Assembly: GCA_004794785.1 (NCBI GenBank)
Contig: SJOL01008491.1
Coordinates: 389,266 to 453,265, forward strand
Length of the DNA stretch: 64,000 nucleotides
Origin: Opisthorchis felineus
Lineage: Eukaryota; Platyhelminthes; Trematoda; Opisthorchiida; Opisthorchiidae
Direction of reading: 5' to 3'
Shown: piece by piece, positions 32,852-44,178 of the stretch
Layout: each line of letters starts with the position of its first letter
Position numbering within the stretch: the stretch's first letter is position 1
The notes under the pieces: generated by a model
The model's input: the letters and a program-made list of their open reading frames with translations, nothing else
Database searches by the model: none
What the model was told of the DNA's origin: nothing
Program-made: the position numbers and the translations under genes

Positions 32852-35127
32852 AACTGGCGACAATCCGAACCCATGATGTCAATTTCGGCAGAGCAACTCC
32901 AAGTAATTTTACAGCAGCAACAGAAGCAGTTCGGGGAAGCTCAAATGAGGCTTGTTGAATCTCTGATGCGCAGTATTTCGGTGAATGCAACAAAAACAGT
33001 TGGGCCTCCGTCTTCTTCCACAGATGTTGCTGCCAGTTCGATTACTGCATTCAATTTCGACGCTGAATCTGGACGAACTTTCGAAAGTTGGTTCAAGAAA
33101 TATGAGGACATGTTTCAAACCGATTTTGCTCAGTTTGATGATGCATGGAAATTCCGACTGTTGCTGCGGAGACTGGGGACAGCTGAACATGATCGGTTCA
33201 CAAATCATACTCCCCAAACTCCCTCGTGACCTTAGTTTCGCAGACGCTGTCAAGATACTGGCCCAAATATTCGGTTCCTTGTTCAATATTCGTTATCAGT
33301 GTCTCACGATAACCAAAAAGGATACTGAAGAGTTCATCACTTATGCCGGTGTGGTCAATAGAGAATGCGAGCGCTTTCAGCTCAGCACCATGACCGAGGA
33401 TCAATTCAAGTGTCTTACCTTCGTGGCTGGTCTTCAATCGCCACATGATGCAGATGTTCGGACCCGGCTACTGAACCGAATTGAACAGGATCCAGAGTTG
33501 ACACTTCAGAAACCTACCACCGAATGCCAGCATCTTATTAATCTCAAGGCTGATGCTGCGATGATCGGACATTCCAAATTCTCTCAGCCTGATATGGTAT
33601 GCAAAGTAACTTCCAAAAGGAAATCAAATTCTAAACGAACTCGAAGAAAACCGCCCACACCCTGTTGGTTATGTGAAGAATGGCATTATTCACGCCACTG
33701 TCCCTACCGGAACCACAGGTGCAGCAAGTGCAGTCGAAAAGGTCACAAAGAAGAATGCTGCACAGACAACTTCAGGAGCTCGCGCAAACACCGACCCGAC
33801 AAAAGGACGCAGGCAGGGGCCATGACCGCTACATTCAGGATGAAATCATCCCGTCGACGTAAATTCGTATCAATGGCACACCAGTTACCCTCAAAATTGA
33901 TACAGGTTCTGACCTCACTTTGATTTCAAAAAGAACCTGGGACGTAACTGGAAGGCCACCAGTGGAACACACAAAGTGCACCGTTCGTAATGCGTCCGGT
34001 GGAAACCTCAAAATGACCGGGAAGCTGAACCGTTCCGTAACGTTCAAGGAGATTCAACCCAATGGTACTTGATACCTCACGAACTATACAGGCCTTGACC
34101 TCTTGGACCTGGATTGGATTAATGAGCTTCAACTCTTGGACCAACCGCTCAATGCCGTTTGTAACGAAACAGCTGCAGATGGCTGCAATACGTTCACGAG
34201 AACAGCATATCCTGACGATTTTGTGGTCGCCACAGTTACAGCCAAACCGGAGACAAGAGGGGGCATACGGGACGCAGCGGCTATTCAGCTCCTGCCGTCT
34301 GGCACCGGCAGCCCTCTCACTTCAGTCCATTTCGGCGATTCCTGCCAGCAGCCCGCAACGTTTTACCCGCGGTTCGAACCCTTCAGTTTACAGTCTCAGG
34401 TTCATGCGGATCGTTCCACTGCTATCCGGAAAGTCAAGAAAGGGAGACCGGCAGAAGGGACGCCAAAATAGTCATACAGAAGCCAGATACTGATTCGAGG
34501 AAATGGGAAATGTTCTGCACGGTGGACGCAGAGTCGAATGTCAAACACAAGATACAAATACGATTATAAGCACGGCCACGTCAAAAGAACCAACTTCAGA
34601 CAACAGACTGCGGCTCCGTAAGGGGACCACGTCGCATGGGACAACGGACAGCCGTAACATACCTCCGAAGTGGAAGGCACCAGATCCAGGATCGGCATGC
34701 TCACAGTCCCAGGGACGGGCCGACACGCGACAGCACCTCCATGAGTCGTCACAACTGGGTTCAAAGCGGCGGTCGGTTGAACAGCCTTCTCAAGGGGGAG
34801 GTGTCCGGAGGCTAGCCACCCCTAATAACCGAACAGCACATCAATTGGACGGATGTGCACGTGCGGGCTACGAACCAAACGAAGGCATGTCCTGATTGGT
34901 CAGAATGCCAGCCAATCTGGATCGAGCATCTTTAGCTGGACGCTTCTCGCCCCCAACGGCGATGCCAGCACGACCTTGTGGAACATTCTGTGATTACTCT
35001 ATAAACAGCGTTGTAAAAATCATCCTTGGTCTCCATAACGAGCTGCCTGCTACCGTGCCTTTTGATATGCCATAGTGTGCGGAGCAGGAGGCCAAGGACC
35101 GACACACGAACGTTCGGCAAGTCACAA
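32852..35127 (+). mobile_element. Ty3/gypsy gag-protease fragment without recognisable LTRs
   Basis: A primer-binding-site-like TGGCGAC follows within 20 bp of the left edge (32855-32865). Gag starts near 32873. Two CCHC-type zinc knuckles lie at 33663-33761: CWLCEEWHYSRHC and CSKCSRKGHKEEC. The protease motif DTGSD is at 33899-33913. After about 34470 the frame carries no pol landmark. No LTR is seen at either edge. One frameshift near 33200 splits gag into the frames 32720-33229 and 32985-33923. Confidence 0.8.
32873..34080 (+). pseudogene. Gypsy gag and protease, frameshifted
   Basis: Gag N-terminus: a Gln-rich coiled segment (VILQQQQKQFGEAQ), then FESWFKKYEDMF and LLLRRLGTAEHDRF, as in gag capsid regions of fluke gypsy elements. 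Then comes the frameshift near 33200, FADAVKILAQIFG, two zinc knuckles that would bind retroelement RNA, and the protease (LKIDTGSDLTLISKRTW). The protease frame ends with a stop near 34070. A relic of a former gag-pol. Confidence 0.8.
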
Positions 35128-36300
35128 CAAACCACTTAAGCCATCCCGCCCCAGTGGACCCAGAAATCAAACTAACCTATCAGAACCAGCTCGTCGAAAG
35201 CCTACCGGATGGTCGATGTCGGATGTAAGCCGCCACTGGGAAAACATATCTGGAGCGCTAGTCGGTGCCGGAACTTGTGTTTGCGATACAACCCTGCCAG
35301 CCTCATCTAAACATTGGACCTCTGATAGGACCGTGAATTTGCTGGAAGCCCCGCGACAGATTCCGCATGCAGCAACCACAATTCCACCCCACGCATCATC
35401 CGACGCCGACTGAAACTGAGTGTTCGTACAGACCGAGAAGCTTGGTGAACCCGAAAGGCGACGAAATGGAAGATGTGAAAATGCTGGAGAGTTCCACACG
35501 CTGTTCCCCTTGATTCGTTCAACTGACCCTCGAAAACCTCTCGTCAGCGAAATATCCAGGGCCCAAAATGGTTCCCTGATATGCAGCAAAGCATAACGTT
35601 TGGATGGCTGGGCAGTACTTCGAACAGCATATCAGTTGGCCACCTGCCGTCTTCAATCTGGGCTTCCGGCCTCCAACAGAAAGGTGGACTGTGAATATGG
35701 ATCCGTCTTCAAACTCAGAAGCGTCCGAGTGTATATCTTTACCCAAGATTCATCGTTCTCCTGGTTCTGACGATTTTTTAGCTACTATGTTCAAAGATGG
35801 CGATGGGTTTACCAGCCAGTGCCTGGTTAGCCTATTTGGGTCTATATGTGAGAAAGAGACCGTCCCAGACAACTGGGGTGAATCGATAATATTGCTCATT
35901 TCCATAAAGGGCACTCGCAGTTTGGGGACCACAAAGGTGCTAGTTTGACTCCTGTTTTGACAAGGCTTCTGGCACCATTGATTTTTCATCGCCTAACGGT
36001 GGCACGCAAAACCTTTACTCGTGAGAATCGAGCGGGATTTCGACCGGGTAGAGGCTGCGTTGACCACAACTTCACACTCCGTCATGCGTTGGAGCAACGC
36101 CACATGTACAGACGACCCACAGTCTTGCTGTTCATTGACTTTAAGAATGAGTTCCATCCTGTATATCGGTCAGTGCTGTTAACTACCCTTGCTCAACAGG
36201 GTGTGCCACAAGAAACATTGCAGGAAATGGCAGCTGATTGTTGCCAATGGCGTTCGTGCTGTCAGTTTCTTCCCAAATTGTCTGAATCAGCGCTAGGAGG

Positions 36301-37402
36301 CGTATGGACCTCGTTCTGGGACCACTGCTGTTTCTGATATACATCAACGACCTTCCAGACGTTCTTTCAAGTCCATGTCTACTTTTTGCGGACGACTTGA
36401 AATCCTGGAGTACTTATGCTAGTGCCCTTCAAATGGATGTGGACGCTGCAAAACAGTGGTCGTTGGACTGGCACCTTCCTCTGAATGACGAGAAGTCCGT
36501 CCGTATGTCATTTGGAGGAGACTCAGCGAACGCTTATGTCGTGCATGGTGAGAATGGTCCAGAAGACATCACGAAGATNNNNNNNNNNNNNNNNNNNNNN
36601 NNNNNNNNNNNNNNNNNNNNNNNNNNNNNNNNNNNNNNNNNNNNNNNNNNNNNNNNNNNNNNNNNNNNNNNNNNNNNNNNNNNNNNNNNNNNNNNNNNNN
36701 NNNNNNNNNNNNNNNNNNNNNNNNNNNNNNNNNNNNNNNNNNNNNNNNNNNNNNNNNNNNNNNNNNNNNNNNNNNNNNNNNNNNNNNNNNNNNNNNNNNN
36801 NNNNNNNNNNNNNNNNNNNNNNNNNNNNNNNNNNNNNNNNNNNNNNNNNNNNNNNNNNNNNNNNNNNNNNNNNNNNNNNNNNNNNNNNNNNNNNNNNNNN
36901 NNNNNNNNNNNNNNNNNNNNNNNNNNNNNNNNNNNNNNNNNNNNNNNNNNNNNNNNNNNNNNNNNNNNNNNNNNNNNNNNNNNNNNNNNNNNNNNNNNNN
37001 NNNNNNNNNNNNNNNNNNNNNNNNNNNNNNNNNNNNNNNNNNNNNNNNNNNNNNNNNNNNNNNNNNNNNNNNNNNNNNNNNNNNNNNNNNNNNNNNNNNN
37101 NNAGGCAAAATTTTTTCTCATTTCGTGTAGTAGCTGCGTGGAATAACCTTCCTCCATCAGTTGTCCACGCTCCTTCTAGAACCCATTTCAAAGCACTACT
37201 AGACAATTTTCTATGCGAGTCCTCGTGCTGGCAAAATTACTGCCCTGCGCTGAGAACTTAAAGAGCAGTGCTACACCCTTTTTTCGCTTGTGCTTTTCAG
37301 GTGAACGACAACCGCAGAACGACAAGAACACAACCGATCCGGGAAACTTGGGCAAAAGCCTCGATCCTGTGTATCAATCCGTCCATCCGTGAGTCCGTGA
37401 AT
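36301..37402 (+). mobile_element. CR1-like LINE copy ii, with assembly gap
   Basis: Left of the gap: VLGPLLFLIYINDLPDVL and LLFADDLKSW, the RT blocks that include the FADD catalytic motif (36385-36396). It is open without stops to 36578. Right of the gap: the C-terminal [17 protein letters not shown] and the 3' UTR, ending in ATCCGTGA-type 8-bp units at 37376-37401. The copy is 5'-truncated and joins the end of RTE copy C directly. Confidence 0.85.
36579..37102. other. Assembly gap, 524 N
   Basis: A run of N inside the CR1 RT ORF; long frames reported across it are artefacts of translating N. Confidence 0.99.
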
Positions 37403-37439
37403 AATTTTACTATAATGTACTATACAGTATATATATAAT

Positions 37440-37835
37440 ATAAATATAATTATAACTGTGGTTGTACGGCAGTGGAGCAATTGTGTCAACATTGATGTTG
37501 CTGCCTCTGATGATGATGATGTTACAGCTGAACGATGTTTTTATGGGCTACAAAAACTTCGTACTTCCCGTACAGTGGTTATATCTGCCACAGCCTCGTT
37601 CGTCGGCGATTTCGGGCGATGGAGTATTAGCTGCTCTTTGGAGGTGTTAGCTGATATAACTGGTGCGTAAACCCAGGGTTGTCAGTGAAATTTTTATTGG
37701 GGAGATTTGGAGAGCAAATATGCACTTAAGGCAATAGCTTGGATGCGTGAGCACCCATGAGGGCATGACTGGGTTATGTCTGACAATGTCTCTAACCATA
37801 GACGTGTCCCTTCTTGTGGTCCCCATCCAGGTAGA
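37440..37835 (+). repeat. Unclassified repeat R1, most complete copy
   Basis: About 395 bp, from TAACTGTGGTTGTACGGCAG to GGTCCCCATCCAGG, covering the core and the two right blocks seen separately elsewhere. A (GAT)n run encodes acidic DDDD in one frame. It starts immediately after an AT-rich spacer following the CR1 tail. Confidence 0.7.
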
Positions 37836-38009
37836 CCTCAATAATCAGCGCAGATGATTTCAATGGTGATGGTTTTCCTACCTCACCGACGAGCCATTGT
37901 TGGACCACATACAGTATTCGACAGATCACTGTCCTATGTTATCCGTGGCCACAAGAGACGTGACACTCATGCTAGACAATTTGAGGACAGGACATTCTGC
38001 TGAGTCACT
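37836..38009. other. Short unassigned spacer
   Basis: Between R1 and CR1 copy iii; may include the decayed start of copy iii. Confidence 0.3.
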
Positions 38010-39590
38010 TGCCTTGAACAGCCGTCCATAATCGCACAGAAACCTGGCTCACACCAGATGTCTCTAACGCGGAGATCTTGATAGACGGCCACTCTGCTTT
38101 TCGAGCGGACTCAAAACGAGGGAGTGCTGGTGGGGTTGCTTTGTACTTACATGCGGCCCTGTCCATCCCGATTGTCCTCTCCGATACCACTCCTGCACCT
38201 TTTAGCGGTGCACTGTGGATCCAAATCCCGCTGCGTGGGACCAATTTTCTTATTCTCAGCGTGGTCTACCGTTGCTTTTCGAGTCCTCCGGAAGATGGCC
38301 AATCCCTCACACAGACACTTCAGCAACACTTCTCCAGCTACTACTTCGCACATCTCTTGCTGGCAGGTGCTCTTAACGCGCCCAAGGCCTCCTAGATGGG
38401 GCATCAGTGCTCCAGAAGTGGCACCAACCAAAGTCGTTCAACGGAGCGCCTGGACTCAGCATGCCGTCTCCCGCACCAGATACCGCACAGGCCAACTACC
38501 ATTCCCCCTGGATTTGTTCATCACCAACGAAAGGCATTTCGTGTTAACTAAGGCCAATGGGCCAGAAATCCCGAACCTCAAAAGTTTATTCGAAACTTCT
38601 GCTTGCAGACTTCCCAGGATCGCACAACTTTCTTATTGCGGATGACTTGAAATCCTGGAGTTCAAATGCAAGTATCCTACAGAATGGGTGTAGACGCTGC
38701 AAAGCAGTGGTCGTGGGCTGGCATCTCCGTCTGAATGACGACAAGTACGCCCATAGGTTATTCGGAGGCGGATCAGCGAACGCCTTTGTAGTACATGGTG
38801 AGAGTGGACCAGAAGACATCACGTGGACAGACGCCAAAAAGGATATGTGTATCTGGCTCTCTTCAAACATGTCCTTCTCACTGCAAGATGAGAAATCGGC
38901 TCAAAAGGCATTTGCAGCCCTACGGATGATTCGGAGCCCCTTCTCTCGTATTGCTCGCGTGCACTTCCAAACACTTGATGGGGCCTAGGTCAGACCACTT
39001 CTTGAATAGGCCAACCAGTTTGTCTACTCAGGACGCGAGAAGGAAGTATCCCTCGTGGAGCGTTTCAAACGAGCTGCCACGAAAATGGTTGCCTGCCTCA
39101 AATCCGTGGACTATGAAACGCGTCTCGTGGTGCTTGACCTCTTTCCCCTCGAGTATCGTCGCATCCGAGAGGATCTAATTCTTACTTATGCCCCGTTTGA
39201 ACAAGGTTTGGCCAACACCTTTTTCACCGTTGACCCGGCTAACACACGGCGGGCACATGGTCAGATTTTTAAGCTCAGAGCACACATTTATTAGGCAAAA
39301 TTTTCAGTCATTTCGGGTTGTTGCTGCGTGTAATAACTTTCACTCGGCGGTTGTCAACGCTCCATCTAGTACCCAGTTCAAAGCACTATTAAACGATTTT
39401 TTTATGCGAGTCCTCGCGCTGGCAAGCCTACTGCCCCGGGCTGAGAATTTAAATAGCAGTGCTTCACCCTCTTTTCGCTTGTGCCTTTCAGGTAAATGGC
39501 AACCCCTGAACGACAAGAGCAAATCCTACCCGGGAATTTCCGGAAAAGCCTCGATCCTGCGTATCAGTCCTTGAATCCACGCGGAATTGC
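38010..39590 (+). mobile_element. CR1-like LINE copy iii, internally deleted
   Basis: The endonuclease part (38010-38560) includes the AWSTVAFRV-type segment near 38260 and a DLFITNERH segment near 38515, both shared with the copy at 51.2-51.7 kb. At about 38630 it jumps straight to the RT palm (IADDLKSW, where copy ii has FADD). It then runs to the C-terminus with the frames 38557-38988 and 39055-39294 and ends in the shared 3' UTR. More than 1 kb of RT is missing. Confidence 0.85.
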
Positions 39591-40109
39591 TTGAGGATTT
39601 TCTCTTGTCATGCGTGACCCAAGCATGACATACAAACACGATGCAAATATAGAACAGTGATTCTTCCCCTGCAACAAAGAACTGGTGTTAAACTGCACAG
39701 TACCAAAAATCACCAGGGCAAGTCTGCCTCCACTGTGTTGCATGGAAGCACCAGGGGAAAGTGATTCTGCGAAGCTGGGGGTTCACAAATATTTCCGTGT
39801 ATAGAAGATAGAGAAAAAGATCATGCGCCGAAGCTCAGTAAGCATGTTTGCACATAACCGTTACGTACAGATGAATCATTCAAGATGACAGGCACTGTAT
39901 TTTAAAAGCACAACTTGCCGAAATAGATAGCCGACTGCCGGCCACGGACCATACGGCGTGGTGTACTGGTCGATCAGGATATCAGCCAATTAGTGTAGAG
40001 CGTCCGCAGCTCAACCCTGTCCCATCACGAATAGTCTAGCATGATCTTCTAGGTAATTCCGTGATGACCACGTTATTACATTTCCAATGATTTTCATTCA
40101 GCTCCATAA
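39591..40109. other. Unassigned stretch
   Basis: No frame or repeat recognised. Confidence 0.3.
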
Positions 40110-40330
40110 GAGTTTGCCTTAAGCTGAATGGACCAACCAGTTTATCCACTCGAGACGCAGAAAAACGCTAACCCTCATTCAGTGCTTCCAACGAGCTGCT
40201 ACGAAAATGGCTGCCGGCAGTAAATCCGTGGTCTGTGAAACACTTGTACCTTTCAGGTGGACGGAAGCCGCTGAACGACCAGGAAGCCTGAAGGAAAGTC
40301 CCAATCCTGTACATTAGCCTGTGAATCCCC
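40110..40330 (+). mobile_element. CR1-like LINE fragment (copy iv)
   Basis: Contains CAACGAGCTGCTACGAAAATGG (the RAATKMV coding segment of copies iii and v), then a deletion to ACTTGTACCTTTCAGGTGGACGG of the 3' UTR. Confidence 0.75.
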
Positions 40331-42450
40331 CATGATTTCTTATGTGCCATCGTGGGTTGGGCCCAGGGACCGATATAGGAGTTCGAATACCGGCTACAGT
40401 AGGCAACAGCCAGTTCATGACCAGTACGTGACTAGACCCCCGTAGCATTAGGGGCTGGATCTGTATATTAACTGGGCCCCTTGTAGGATCCGTAGTGTTT
40501 CCCAATGTTTTCCTTGACGATTGAACAACAGGAGCCTACAAAAGCGTGGCTCTGGGACAACGTCTATAAAAAGCTTGAAGACGACTAAGGTTCGCTTCTT
40601 GTAACGGCCACGGCTCAGAACCGTACATCCAAATATCTCATACTCTAGACTGATGCACCCGGTCCTTTAGATTTTGGGAGGCTGTTTTGCAACTGTAGTT
40701 GCATCAAATTGATGATTATGTGTTGATTCATATATTGGCGTCATGTGTGCCAGTTCAGTCGGAATCGATACAATTTCCAAACTACGCAAACTCCATGAAC
40801 TTGGAACATGCTGTCGGGACTGAGTCGCGCGTTGAGTGACTGCACGTCCAGGGGAGACTGGATACCTCATTTCCATCACCCGTATGTCGGGCCCAGAAGC
40901 TCGAAGACGCTTAGTAGACAAAAAGCATTCGCTTATTTTCGAAGCCGTCTGAGCTTCCGATTTCACCGTTAACGACTGTGTTGCGAGTCGGAGTCCAGGT
41001 TGTGCACCCGCAGACGGTCGAGTAAATTGTGATTGAAAGCGTCCAGTCAAGCGCTTTCGGCGCACTTCTCTCCTGTGGATAGGGGAACCATTGCCATCAG
41101 TGATTGTTTCTCACACCGAATGCTTTTTTGAGCCTCTTGGAAGTGTCCGCTGGAACAGTTTAAGCACATTCCCAGATCCTCGCCCGCTCTATTGCTTCAA
41201 CTTCCGGGATCCACCAAGCTTCCCGATGCGTGCTGATGCCCTTTTCTACCGATGTCTGACAGTTGGTCGGGTTAAGAAGTACCGTCAACAGGAGGGAAAA
41301 CATACCCCGGCTTCAGGCGATTTTAGAGCTTTTCTTGAAGTCCAGCGCTCCGATCTACATGGCTGATCGTTTCCACAAGCTGAGCTCCAAGCAACGTGTA
41401 GTATGTGGCTATACCAGTTCCAAGGTCTGGTCGCTGTGAGAGCATATTGTCCTTCGTTTAATTGGCGAATAGGTCCGGAAACGGAAAAGATTCCATTCCG
41501 TAACTCTCTTTGGTTGCCTTCGTCCAACTACCCGGTAGATCAAGTTTGTTGAACACGAACCTCCGTGTTGTGCGTCTATCGGTATCCGGCGAATGAAAGT
41601 AACTTCTCAGAAGCTATGATATTTTCGAGGTTACACTTCATGGTTTAACATGCTTGTGTCCAATACCTTCTTCTGACGCTCCTTCGCCTGGCCGATTTGT
41701 TTAGGCGAGCGGTTTTCTATGGTTAACAATCAGGGGTAAGAGCCTAATGAGACATATCGGAAAATTTGATTCGCTTTAAATGGACGAACGTTGCTGGTAG
41801 TCATGCAAACCTGATAACCTGTTGAACTTGCTGTAGACTACAATACACTGTTTGACGCAAAATATGCCAGAGGATCCGTCCTTTATCGAAATTTTTTTCT
41901 GGTGTCCTCCTCCCAAGTAGATGGACATGGAAGCCTATGTCCTCGAACCCGGGACGTTTCATTTCGAGTAGTCATCGTATTGTGAACCATCACTAAATTC
42001 TGCTAACCAGCATGATATTCAAAGAACGTAATGCTGTCAGCATATAATTTGTACTTACAGCATTCCGTTAAATGGAGTATATGTATAAATATCGTCGTAA
42101 TTTGTATATGACCCACGGCCGTAAATCGAGCTTTCTGGGAAGCCGCTTGATGTCGCCCTAGACGTTTTAAGGTCATGGTTACTGGCAGTAAAGCTTCTTG
42201 GCAAAACTGAGGAAGAATGCAAGGCTTTTCATTGATGATACCGAGGAGTTGCCAGATAGTTTGAGGCTAGGGTGTACATCTTAGGCTGCTAGTTATTATG
42301 CCAGCTATTGAAAACTATGTTAAATCAAAGAAAAGCCACCATCCATCAGCTGGGATAGCTCAACGAGGCGGTCGTTGCCCACGCATTACGTCAAAGAGAA
42401 CTTACTTGATGTGCACGACTAGCATGCGTCTTTGGGTCCATGACACCTAA
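40331..42450. other. Unassigned stretch
   Basis: Several moderately long frames, none recognised: minus 40667-41065 (132 codons, Ser/Thr-rich), plus 41091-41366 (91 codons), minus 41285-41527 (80 codons). No splice-consistent gene could be assembled. Confidence 0.3.
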
Positions 42451-42489
42451 TCAGCTATCAAGATGCAACATACTGTGGCCGGAGAGGGA

Positions 42490-43074
42490 GACAAGGATTG
42501 GAAACGTTCCGGAGTCACTTCGATAGACTGAGTCTGAGTGAGGCTGGCATAATTTCCTGGAACGACACCGATTCTTATGTTGTGCTACCCTTGATGCCTC
42601 GCGTCTTGAGACGGAAGCTGATCGTCGAATGCCACGAGATGGCGCACGCAGGGTGCGCCAAGACGTACGACTTACTTCGGCAGAGGGCCTACAGTCCCGG
42701 GATGAGAAGTGAGGTGATGGATTATGTGGTGTCCTGTAGGCGATGCCAACTGGTGAAAAGGGATGCAACAGGGGCAACCCATCCAATAGAGTCCATTTCT
42801 GTCTCATAAGTAGGCGAGTTATGGTCCTTGGACGTCATGGGTCCCTTTCCGGTGACGACCAGCGGAAATGAATTTATCGTGATAATGACAGAACATCTGC
42901 CGCGGTGAGTCGAGGCGGCAGCGACGATCAGCGGACTGGCAATGCAACACACTGTGGCCAACCACGGGGTGCCGAAAATTATCCTAGCCGATCGGGAACC
43001 TCGCTTTTAGAGCGATGAGTTTAGGAGTTTCCTGCAGAACCCGAGCATCAGACGGCCAAGGATGGCACTCTACC
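42490..43074 (+). pseudogene. Gypsy integrase remnant
   Basis: The frame 42498-42809 holds the integrase HHCC zinc-binding domain: HEMAHAGC then CRRCQLVK about 30 residues on. After a stop come LWSLDVMGPFP (first catalytic Asp) and ILADREPRF (second Asp) up to about 43010. Integrase would join element DNA to the chromosome; stops make this copy dead. Confidence 0.8.
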
Positions 43075-43165
43075 TGTATCGTCCATAACTTTGACATTTA
43101 AAATTCCCCACGTTTCTTGTCCCTATTTGTAACACTCGCTCCAGTTTTGTGTTTATTGTGATCTA
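43075..43165 (+). repeat. Isolated fragment of the BEL/Pao LTR
   Basis: Begins TGTATCGTCCATAACTTTGA and keeps about 85 bp of the LTR seen at 43376. It sits inside the gypsy integrase remnant. Confidence 0.7.
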
Positions 43166-43375
43166 AGGCGAAAGCGGCCTTCTCAATTAGGGGCCATATA
43201 TGTTCCGGTACCATTCGGGATGTGGGATCGGGTTCCACCTGAACCATGCGCGCCTCGTAAATACCGGATGGGCGATTACGCAGAGCCGGAGACGGTTGGG
43301 TCAGACGCCCAAAACTTGAAGGGGGTTATCTGTTTCGCGATTCAGCGGAATTACTGTGGCTTTGAGCAATGTGGC
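43166..43375 (+). pseudogene. Gypsy integrase C-terminal scrap
   Basis: Frame 43220-43330 gives CAPRKYRMGDY and a NLKGV segment, like the region after the integrase core in gypsy elements. It would follow on from 43074 if the LTR fragment were absent. Confidence 0.45.
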
Positions 43376-43681
43376 TGTATCGTCCATAACTTTGACTTTC
43401 GAAATTCCCCACGTTTCTTGTCCATATTTGTAACCCCCGCCCCACTTTTGTGTTTAGTGCGTCTATATGAACTCACGTGTTTTGTCCTTACCACTTCAGC
43501 CATTTGGCTTTGAGGTCATCCAGCCATTTGTGGCCGAACTTACGCACGTGTGACTGTATCACTTGGGGGCCTCTTTCCTCATTTGGTTCGTACATTTGTA
43601 GTCCAAGCGGACCATTTGTTGTTGATGAGTATCTACTGTCGAGGCTTGTACATTTTGTGAATTGATGTCTTATGCTAATAG
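43376..43681 (+). repeat. BEL/Pao 5' LTR
   Basis: Starts TGTATCGTCCATAAC and ends near TTATGCTAATAG. It matches 47842-48120 in order: CCCCACGTTTCTTG, GTCTATATGAACT, GGTCATCCAGC, TTGTGGCCGA, and ACATTTTGTG near the end. The right halves are diverged. Confidence 0.75.
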
Positions 43682-44178
43682 TACCGTATAGAAACCCAGC
43701 TCCGACTTTGTTTTGCCTTCCCGGAGGTTCTGGTACTACGCGTTACTCAAAGATACCGTTTGCTCGTTAGAGTACTCGACAACTTACGTCGTCTTTTTTG
43801 TAATGAAGATGTTAACCTTTGGAAGCATTGTGAAGGAAACAGGAGTCCAGGACGAGGAAACTATTGAAGCTGCAGAGGAAACAATTGCGATGCAATTTGC
43901 TTCGCGCCCCGGTTCTTGTAAGTCACTTTGTGTATCTAGTCGTGAAAGTAGTGTAGCTAGGAAAGCACTAAGGTTTGCTCAGCCCCAGGAATATCGGGTT
44001 AAGCGAGAGGTTGAGCTCCAGCGGGCTGTCCTAGAGGCACAGAGAAAAACCGAGTTAGCCAAAATTTAGCTAGAGGCCGAAGGGGACTCACCAGATGGGG
44101 TCCGAGAACCAGCAGCCTCAACCGACAGGTTACCGCGGTACGTGAAACCATGTCAGATAGATGGAAGACCTCTAGTAT

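Larger units (their letters stand above)
32683..35152 (-). repeat. SINE inserted in RTE copy C, itself split
   Basis: Tail and body lie at 32683-32851 (minus strand, with B box and TTACTGCCCGGAAGGTCCGT). The missing tRNA head lies 2.3 kb away at 35128-35152, which reads GGGGCGGGATGG followed by AAGTGGTT on the minus strand. Joined, they would form one normal SINE; the gypsy fragment separates them at the A-box region. Confidence 0.8.
32066..36300 (+). mobile_element. RTE/SR2-type LINE copy C, interrupted
   Basis: Left part 32066-32682 is the endonuclease region up to the segment CCATTAAGAAGCTAGTGG. It resumes at 35148 with AGTGGACCCAGAAATCAAAC, exactly where the uninterrupted copy B reads AAGCTAGTGGACCCAGAAATC (12610). 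The right part holds linker, RT blocks (PDNWGES, NRAGFRPGRGCVDHNFTLRHALEQR, FIDFKNEFH) and jumps by deletion near 36215 to the C-terminal LQEMAADCCQWRSC segment. The AGTGG on both sides of the insert fits a 5-bp target-site duplication. Confidence 0.85.

Noticed and set aside
36304..37146. 280-codon frame across the N run
   Set aside because: Mostly translated N; only the left 90 or so codons are real CR1 sequence.
40667..41065. 132-codon minus frame
   Set aside because: Ser/Thr-rich, no domain, no flanking gene structure; chance is possible.
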